Of a stretch of DNA of 64,000 bases, positions 59,176-64,000 are shown piece by piece. Where the stretch lies: contig JAXGRD010000002.1 in assembly GCA_040766105.1 (NCBI GenBank), positions 186,001-250,000 on the forward strand, in the 5' to 3' direction. How positions within the stretch are numbered: position 1 is the stretch's first letter; each line of letters starts with the position of its first letter. The notes under the pieces were generated by a model, which made no database searches, was not told where the DNA came from, and saw only the letters and a program-made list of their open reading frames with translations. Both the position numbers and the translations under genes were made by a program. This DNA is from JAXGRD01 sp040766105 (GTDB lineage: Bacteria > Bacillota > Clostridia > Peptostreptococcales > Anaerovoracaceae).

Positions 59176-59847
59176 TTATTCCTCGTCTTCCTTTTTCTTC
59201 ATGTCTTCAGCAAAATCTTCTGCGAAATCCTCTACATCATCTACAAAGTCTTCTACTTCATCCTCCGCCCTCTTAATCTTGCTCTTAATCGCTTCGGATG
59301 TCTTTTCGAAGGTGTCCTCAGCCTTATCCTTTACTTTTTCATAGGTTTCGCTGTTCTTTACTTTTTCGTAAGCCTCTTCGCCCTTCTGCTTTGCAGCATC
59401 GACGAACTCCGATCCCTTTTCAACAGCCTTCTCCATGGCTTCGGAGGCTCTGTCGCTCACATCAATGATGGTTCCGTCAGTCTTAATTACCTCTACATCA
59501 CATTTGAAACCAAAGGATGCAATCACGCCTGCCAGCATTCCCCAAGGTGCGATGACAGTTGCAACGATTCCTGCATTGACGGGAAGATTCAAAACGGTTT
59601 CCCCTTCTTTGTTCTTCACTACAATCTTGGAAACGTTACCTTTGTTCACCAGTTCCTTCACTGCATCCACAATGGCAGTGCCCTGTTCACCCAGTGACTT
59701 CTTTCGGCTGTTATCAATGCTCTCCTCAATATTGATAATCGCATCTACAACGCTTCCATCTGTTTCTTCCAGCGCTTCCTTTGCTTCTTTATAGGTTACG
59801 CCAGTTCTGTCCTTGACCAGTTCGATTTTTTCCAATGTGATTTCCAT
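59176..59847 (-). CDS. DUF4342 protein with UBA-like N-terminus and acidic tail
   Basis: This 223-residue protein has three parts. Residues 1-45 look like a UBA/TS-N-type helical bundle (RTGVTYKEAKEALEETDGSVVDAI). Residues 55-125 match DUF4342 (VKELVNKGNVSKIVVKNKEGETVLNLPVNAG, with a hydrophobic IAPWGMLAGVIASFGF). Residues 130-223 form a highly charged helical tail rich in Glu, Lys and Asp, ending EDMKKKEDEE. The function is unknown. It lies 11 bases after recO and 7 before glyQS in the housekeeping run. The TS-N-like start recalls the ribosome-binding domain of EF-Ts, so a link to translation is a guess. Confidence 0.8.
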   Translation of the reverse strand: MEITLEKIELVKDRTGVTYKEAKEALEETDGSVVDAIINIEESIDNSRKKSLGEQGTAIVDAVKELVNKGNVSKIVVKNKEGETVLNLPVNAGIVATVIAPWGMLAGVIASFGFKCDVEVIKTDGTIIDVSDRASEAMEKAVEKGSEFVDAAKQKGEEAYEKVKNSETYEKVKDKAEDTFEKTSEAIKSKIKRAEDEVEDFVDDVEDFAEDFAEDMKKKEDEE

Positions 59848-59858
59848 TTGTGTACCTC

Positions 59859-60614
59859 CTAAAATCGTACGTTACAACTCTCACTTTTCAGCGTTTCGAT
59901 ATCCAAATAATATGATCTATACCCCTTCAATATTTCTCGGATCCGTTTTTCCTTTTCCTCATCCAAAGCCAAATTTTCCAAGTTCTTCAGTGGATGGTTC
60001 AAAAAGTAATTTAATACACTCACTATACCAAAGTCGGTCTGATAAATCAACGTTTCACCGGGATAAAATTCTCCCGAGGGATAGCATTTATCACACAAAA
60101 CACCTCCGTCTTTTATGCTAAATGCAACAGGCTCTTCCTTTGAACCACAGGAAACACATTCCTTTAATACGGGAAGATATCCCAGTGTCTGCAGTGCTTT
60201 TAATTCATAGGCAAGCACTAGGGTTTCAAATTTTTTTTGCCTCTTCTCGATTTCCACAAGGAAGTCCGCTGTCAACTGAAACAGGCCCGGTATGGGCTGC
60301 CCCTCTTCCGTAATCTTCTCGGTCAATTCCAAAGCATAACAGGCGCTCATATACTTATCCACATCTTCTCCGATGGAGTAAAAACTTTGTATAGTTTCCG
60401 CTCCATTGATGCTGTAAAAATCCCCTTTCTTATAGATTTCATATCGTCCAAGGGTAAAGGGTCTCATGGCCAAGGCGGATTTGCTTCTGCCCTTCTCGTT
60501 GATATTGCTTCCTACACTGATTTTTCCGAATTTTTTTGAAAACAAAAGAACCATCCTTCTTCCTCTGACGGTCTTTGTCTGCTTCAAGATGATTCCTTCT
60601 GTTTCCGTGTACAT
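59859..60614 (-). CDS. recO: DNA repair protein RecO
   Basis: This 251-residue protein helps load RecA onto SSB-coated DNA in the RecFOR pathway. It has an N-terminal OB-fold (ETEGIILKQTKTVRGRRMVLLFSKKFGKI, 1-80) and a helical domain with a zinc site of four cysteines: ECVSCGS (about 157-160) and LCDKCYP (about 173-176). Length is typical. It follows era by 10 bases, an arrangement widespread in Firmicutes. Confidence 0.95.
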   Translation of the reverse strand: MYTETEGIILKQTKTVRGRRMVLLFSKKFGKISVGSNINEKGRSKSALAMRPFTLGRYEIYKKGDFYSINGAETIQSFYSIGEDVDKYMSACYALELTEKITEEGQPIPGLFQLTADFLVEIEKRQKKFETLVLAYELKALQTLGYLPVLKECVSCGSKEEPVAFSIKDGGVLCDKCYPSGEFYPGETLIYQTDFGIVSVLNYFLNHPLKNLENLALDEEKEKRIREILKGYRSYYLDIETLKSESCNVRF

Positions 60615-60624
60615 GGCACGCTAC

Positions 60625-61506
60625 CTATCTGTCCCTATAGCCAAAGTTGCCCAATGCAAAATCGCTGTCTCTCCAATTTTCTTTTACTTTTACCCATAAT
60701 TCCAGGAAGACCTTACATCCCAAGAGAGCTTCAATTTCTTCTCTTGCACTCTTGCCCACACCCTTCAGCTTCCTTCCGTCTTTGCCGATGATGATGCCCT
60801 TGTGGGATTTTCGCTCACAGTAAATGACCACGGAAATCCTCGTGATGGTGGGTACTTCCTCGTATTTCTCTATTTCCACCGCTACTCCGTGGGGAATCTC
60901 ATCTTCTAAATAGAGAAGAAGTTTTTCCCTGATGATTTCACTGACGATAAATCGCTCCGGATGGTCCGTTATCATGTCAGCAGGAAAGTACATGGGTCCT
61001 TCTCCTACCAGTTTTTTTACGGTATTCACCACGACATCCACATTGATGTTCTTCAAAGCGGAAACTCCAATGATTTCTTGAAACACTCCAAGTTCATCGT
61101 ACGCCTCCACAATCTTTCGGTACTTATCCGGCTCCATGACATCCATTTTGTTGATTAGCAGAAGAACGGGCGTATCCAAGTTTTTCAAAAGGTCTACAAT
61201 GTACTTGTCTCCCGGGCCCGCATCCAGCTCATCATCCACGATGAACAAGATCACATCCACTTCTTGGAAGATCTTTAGTGCCGTGTCCGTCATAAAGGAT
61301 CCCAGCTTTGTCCGTGGCCTGTGTATCCCCGGTGTATCGATAAAAACCAGCTGCGCATCCTCATCGGTGAGTATTCCTCGAATGCTGTTTCTGGTCGTTT
61401 GGGGCTTGTTTGTCGCAATGGCAATCTTCTCCCCTAAAATAGCATTCAGCAGGGTCGATTTCCCCACATTGGGTCTTCCTACAATACCTATAAATCCACT
61501 CTTCAA
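60625..61506 (-). CDS. era: GTPase Era
   Basis: This 293-residue GTPase checks assembly of the 16S rRNA 3' end in the 30S subunit. The G domain has GRPNVGKSTLLNAILG (G1), QLVFIDTPGIHRPRTKLG (G3) and LLINKMDVMEP (G4). The C-terminal KH domain contains KGIIIGKDGRKLKGVGKSAREEIEALLGCKVFLELWVKV. The start overlaps the cdd stop by 4 bases. Confidence 0.97.
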   Translation of the reverse strand: MKSGFIGIVGRPNVGKSTLLNAILGEKIAIATNKPQTTRNSIRGILTDEDAQLVFIDTPGIHRPRTKLGSFMTDTALKIFQEVDVILFIVDDELDAGPGDKYIVDLLKNLDTPVLLLINKMDVMEPDKYRKIVEAYDELGVFQEIIGVSALKNINVDVVVNTVKKLVGEGPMYFPADMITDHPERFIVSEIIREKLLLYLEDEIPHGVAVEIEKYEEVPTITRISVVIYCERKSHKGIIIGKDGRKLKGVGKSAREEIEALLGCKVFLELWVKVKENWRDSDFALGNFGYRDR

Positions 61507-61877
61507 AGCACAAATCCTTTCGGTAACAGTTCCGATAGCTCCAACACTTCCAAATGCTCTTCGTCCCTACCCGTGATAACTTTTAAGTCCGGGTTAAACT
61601 CATACATAAACTGCCTACAGATGCCACAGGGCCAAGCCGTCCCCTCATTGCCGCAAATTGCAATGGCATCAAAATCTCTTTTTCCTTCGCTGATGGCTTT
61701 CATAAAGGCACCCCTCTCGGCGCAAATCGTTGCCCCGTAGGACGCATTTTCCACGTTTACTCCCGTGTACATGGTTCCGTCCACCGCAAGTAAGGCTGCT
61801 CCCACCGTAAACTCAGAATAGGGTGCGTAGGCAAACTTCCTTACTGCCTGAGCCTGTAGATACAATTCTCTGTACAT
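61503..61877 (-). CDS. cdd: Cytidine deaminase
   Basis: This 124-residue tetrameric zinc enzyme converts (deoxy)cytidine to (deoxy)uridine in pyrimidine salvage. The zinc ligands and catalytic Glu are in TICAERGAFMKAI and PCGICRQFMYEF; YSEFTVGAALL and GVNVENASYG complete the substrate site. It lies between ybeY (8 bases upstream) and era (ATGA overlap). The gene for diacylglycerol/undecaprenol kinase, which often sits between ybeY and cdd in Firmicutes, is absent here. Confidence 0.97.
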   Translation of the reverse strand: MYRELYLQAQAVRKFAYAPYSEFTVGAALLAVDGTMYTGVNVENASYGATICAERGAFMKAISEGKRDFDAIAICGNEGTAWPCGICRQFMYEFNPDLKVITGRDEEHLEVLELSELLPKGFVL

Positions 61878-61885
61878 AACTTCAC

Positions 61886-62338
61886 CTACTTTCGCAATCC
61901 AATCTTTTCCATGATCTTTTCTTCAACTTTTCGCATCCGCTCCTTTGCGTCATCCTCCATATGGTCATACCCCAAAAGATGAAAAATACTGTGGGTAAAC
62001 AAGTAAACCAATTCTCTTTCCGGTGAATGGCCGAAGTCGTCTGCCTGGAGAAGAGCCTGCTCCGTACACAATACCACATCCCCAATGGACACCTTCCCCT
62101 GCGGTGGGATTTGTGCAATGTTCTCATACTGGGGGAAGGACAGAACATCCGTAATCTCGTCCTTATCCCGATAGATCCGGTTCAGTTCTCTGATTTCCTC
62201 CATATCAACAAAGGATACGCTCACTTCCATATCCTCCTTGCGCACCTTCTCCTGCTCCAAGGCAAGATCAGCCGCCTCTTCCATGTAACGAATCACCTTG
62301 TCGGAAGGAATTCGTTCACCGTCAAAAATCAGCTCCAT
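61886..62338 (-). CDS. ybeY: Endoribonuclease YbeY
   Basis: This 150-residue zinc-dependent single-strand endoribonuclease matures 16S rRNA and takes part in ribosome quality control. The metal site is HSIFHLLGYDH near residue 115, and the family block RDKDEITDVLSFP lies upstream of it, followed by GDVVLCTEQA. It starts 10 bases inside the end of phoH, the usual arrangement. Confidence 0.96.
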   Translation of the reverse strand: MELIFDGERIPSDKVIRYMEEAADLALEQEKVRKEDMEVSVSFVDMEEIRELNRIYRDKDEITDVLSFPQYENIAQIPPQGKVSIGDVVLCTEQALLQADDFGHSPERELVYLFTHSIFHLLGYDHMEDDAKERMRKVEEKIMEKIGLRK

Positions 62339-63303
62339 TCTTCTTCCTCCGGGTTTTCCTTGTGATACCTTTCATAGGCATTGATGATGGATTTCACCAA
62401 ATGGTGTCTGACCACATCCACATCGGTCAAATAGCAAAACTCTATCTCTTTTACACCCTTCAGCACTTTTACCGCTTCCACCAAACCGGAGCGCTTTCCC
62501 CTAGGCAAATCGATTTGCGTAATGTCCCCTGTAATGACCACCTGAGAATCGAAACCCATTCTGGTCAAAAACATCTTCATCTGTTCTCTTGTGGTGTTCT
62601 GCGCCTCGTCCAAGATGATAAAGGAATTGTCCAATGTTCGCCCGCGCATATAGGCAAGGGGAACAATCTCAATCACTTCCTTTTCTTTCAAACGCATGGC
62701 GCTTTCTCTTCCCAATACATCGTAAAGGGCGTCATAGAGGGGTCGCAAGTAGGGGTCCACCTTCTCCTGAAGATCTCCGGGAAGAAATCCCAATCGTTCG
62801 CCGGCCTCCACCGCCGGTCGTGCCAATATGATCTTTTGGACTTCCCTTCTCTTGTACGCGGCTACTGCCATGGCAACGGCAATATATGTCTTTCCGGTCC
62901 CCGCAGGCCCGATTCCGAAGACGATGTCCCTGTCGCGAATGGCTCTCACATACTTTTTTTGTCCCATGGTCTTTGGTCGGAGAGGCTTTCCCATGTGGGT
63001 ATAGCAGATAATGTCCTTATCCATGTTGCCCTCTTTGTAGGACATCCCCTTTTCCACCAAAGCAATGACATAATTTATTTTTTGTGTATCCAGCTTGCCG
63101 CCGGAAGTGATGATGTCAATGAGTTCGTGGGTAACGGCTTCTGCTTTTTCTGCCGCCTCTCCTTTGATGATCAACTCATTGTCTCGTTGCATCACATCCA
63201 CATTCAGTGCATCCTTTAGGAGCATGAGATTTTTATCCATGTTGCCGAAGAGTTCACTTCGATCCAATCCCGCCTGTAACTGCACTTTGATTATTTTATC
63301 CAA
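62329..63303 (-). CDS. phoH: PhoH-family ATPase
   Basis: This 324-residue protein has a KH-like N-terminal domain (LMLLKDALNVDVMQRDNELIIKGEA) and a P-loop ATPase core: GIGPAGTGKTYIAVAMAVAA (Walker A), SFIILDEAQNTTREQMKMFLTR (Walker B, DEAQN) and VVITGDITQIDLPR. It is linked with YbeY in RNA processing. The start is TTG at 63303, with GGAGG 7 bases upstream; the in-frame ATG at 63351 would lie within the terminator-like hairpin of the gene before and is rejected. Confidence 0.93.
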   Translation of the reverse strand: MDKIIKVQLQAGLDRSELFGNMDKNLMLLKDALNVDVMQRDNELIIKGEAAEKAEAVTHELIDIITSGGKLDTQKINYVIALVEKGMSYKEGNMDKDIICYTHMGKPLRPKTMGQKKYVRAIRDRDIVFGIGPAGTGKTYIAVAMAVAAYKRREVQKIILARPAVEAGERLGFLPGDLQEKVDPYLRPLYDALYDVLGRESAMRLKEKEVIEIVPLAYMRGRTLDNSFIILDEAQNTTREQMKMFLTRMGFDSQVVITGDITQIDLPRGKRSGLVEAVKVLKGVKEIEFCYLTDVDVVRHHLVKSIINAYERYHKENPEEEEWS

Positions 63304-63326
63304 ACACGTTCCTCCGCTATTACACA

Positions 63327-63352
63327 AATGACCAGATATCGATCTGGTCATT
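63327..63352 (-). terminator. Hairpin between yqeY and phoH
   Basis: An 11-bp perfect stem (AATGACCAGAT/ATCTGGTCATT) with a 4-base loop lies 8 bases after the yqeY stop. On the minus strand it is followed by only TGTG, so it may give partial termination or protect the 3' end of rpsU-yqeY mRNA. Confidence 0.5.
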
Positions 63353-63360
63353 GTTTTTCA

Positions 63361-63807
63361 TTATGTAAGAAACTTTTCGATGATCCCTTTAACCGTATTA
63401 CCGTCGGCCAGACCCTTTACCTTGGGCATCACTGCTCCCATGAGTTTCCCCATGTTCTGCCTTCCGCCGCTTATGCCCATTTCCTTTGCTGTGGCCACAA
63501 CGATGTTCTCGATTTCTTCTGTCGTCAGTTGCTTTGGCAGGTATTCCGCCAAAACCGCAATCTCCGCTTTATAGGAGTCCGACAGGTCTGTCCTTCCGGC
63601 CTTTTCAAATTCAGCCAGAGCATCTTTCCGCATCTTGACCTGTTTTGCCAGAATTGGGATGATATCATCATCTGTCAATTCTTTTCTGGTGTCCACCTCT
63701 ACTTGCTTGATGGCTGCTCTGGCAAAACTCAGCGTATTCTTCCGAACGTCATCTCGGGCCTTCATGGCTTCCTTGAAGTCATTCATCAATCTTTCTTGCA
63801 GTGTCAC
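63361..63807 (-). CDS. yqeY: GatB/YqeY domain protein
   Basis: This 148-residue protein has the helical YqeY fold related to the tail domain of GatB: MNDFKEAMKARDDVRKNTLSFARAAIKQVEVDTRKELTDDDI, then LAEYLPKQLTTEEI and SGGRQNMGKLMGAVMPKVKGLADGNTV. The start codon is GTG with GAGG 6 bases upstream. It directly follows rpsU (24 bases), the conserved rpsU-yqeY order of Firmicutes. Its exact role, thought to be tRNA-related, is not settled. Confidence 0.94.
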   Translation of the reverse strand: MTLQERLMNDFKEAMKARDDVRKNTLSFARAAIKQVEVDTRKELTDDDIIPILAKQVKMRKDALAEFEKAGRTDLSDSYKAEIAVLAEYLPKQLTTEEIENIVVATAKEMGISGGRQNMGKLMGAVMPKVKGLADGNTVKGIIEKFLT

Positions 63808-63831
63808 ATCACACCTCGATCTTACTTCTGA

Positions 63832-64000
63832 TTAGTATTTCTTATTTGCCTTTTTTCTAGCCGCTTCAGACTTTTTCTTTCTCTTTACGCTGGGCTTTTC
63901 ATAGTGCTCTCTTTTTCTCAGTTCACTCATAACGCCATCACGTGCGCAAGAACGCTTAAATCTCTTTAACGCGCTTTCCAAGCTTTCATTTTCTTTTACG
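63832..64000 (-). CDS. rpsU: Ribosomal protein S21 (5' end beyond the window)
   Basis: 55 codons plus the stop are visible, starting within VKENESLESALKRFKRSCARDGVM and ending in the very basic KPSVKRKKKSEAARKKANKKY. This is nearly the whole protein; only the first few residues are missing. S21 is a small-subunit protein that assists recognition of Shine-Dalgarno sequences. It heads the rpsU-yqeY-phoH-ybeY-cdd-era-recO run. Confidence 0.96.
   Translation of the reverse strand, partial: VKENESLESALKRFKRSCARDGVMSELRKREHYEKPSVKRKKKSEAARKKANKKY

Noticed and set aside
63304..63351. ATG start of phoH at 63351
   Set aside because: It would lie in the hairpin after yqeY and lacks a ribosome binding site; the TTG at 63303 has GGAGG at 7 bases.
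1..64000. CRISPR arrays, insertion sequences, prophage genes, tRNA or rRNA genes
   Set aside because: No regularly spaced repeats, transposase or integrase motifs, or tRNA/rRNA-like sequence were recognised by reading; a tRNAscan or repeat search was not possible here.

Overview
The window looks like a chromosomal segment of an anaerobic low-to-mid-GC Firmicute of the class Clostridia. The grounds are a SCIFF ranthipeptide with its radical SAM maturase, pyruvate phosphate dikinase, a eukaryote-type single-chain glycyl-tRNA synthetase, split transketolase subunits, a Clostridia-type Tad pilus locus (Flp1-like pilin, DUF5702, DUF6382-like protein) and strong GGAGG ribosome binding sites. I cannot name the species. 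The DNA is gene-dense: there is no gene-free stretch above 300 bases, and no tRNA, rRNA, CRISPR array, insertion sequence or phage gene was seen. Most genes are on the minus strand.

Layout. 1-10337 (minus): a tightly packed, often overlapping run that begins with a 1,591-residue multidomain protein (HD hydrolase, helical repeats, NadD-like nucleotidyltransferase, phosphoribosyltransferase-like end). It continues with a malate/lactate dehydrogenase-like protein, a flavodoxin-fold protein, MgtE, NAD(P)HX dehydratase and the two transketolase subunits. 10394-12423: a thioesterase and the highly expressed gdhA. 12481-20117: AddA, phosphoglycerate mutase and two FAD proteins. 20196-24181: a phosphoesterase, a stress-protein-like gene, the SCIFF pair and, divergent from it, dinB. 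24308-31863 (minus): typA, mscS, two small genes, dnaE and pfkA, ending in a terminator. 31972-37633: a methyltransferase, an orphan immunity-like protein, a flavoprotein, the DUF2207/LemA pair and ung. 37857-38021: a small zinc-ribbon gene.

38071-53251 is a Tad pilus locus broken into three units. tadZ stands alone. It is followed by a phosphate module (Na/Pi symporter, PhoP, PhoR) preceded by a textbook three-repeat PhoP box. Next come tadA-tadB-tadC, then five metabolic or transport genes (NhaC, M42 peptidase, TudS-like, AIM24-like, flavoprotein), then the pilin and pseudopilin unit. The tadA and pilin promoters share a 16-bp motif. 53365-64000 holds a ZIP transporter, an AEC transporter and a long housekeeping run: rpsU, yqeY, phoH, ybeY, cdd, era, recO, a DUF4342 gene, glyQS, ppdK.

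A recurring regulatory theme is that several stand-alone genes (dinB, ung, the methyltransferase, possibly the ZIP gene) lack a Shine-Dalgarno sequence. Each has a -10 box exactly 6 bases before the start codon, which predicts leaderless mRNAs. The items most worth a second look are the giant fusion protein and its operon, the SCIFF system, the leaderless promoters, the shared Tad promoter motif and a pseudopilin carrying two Cys/His metal-binding modules.
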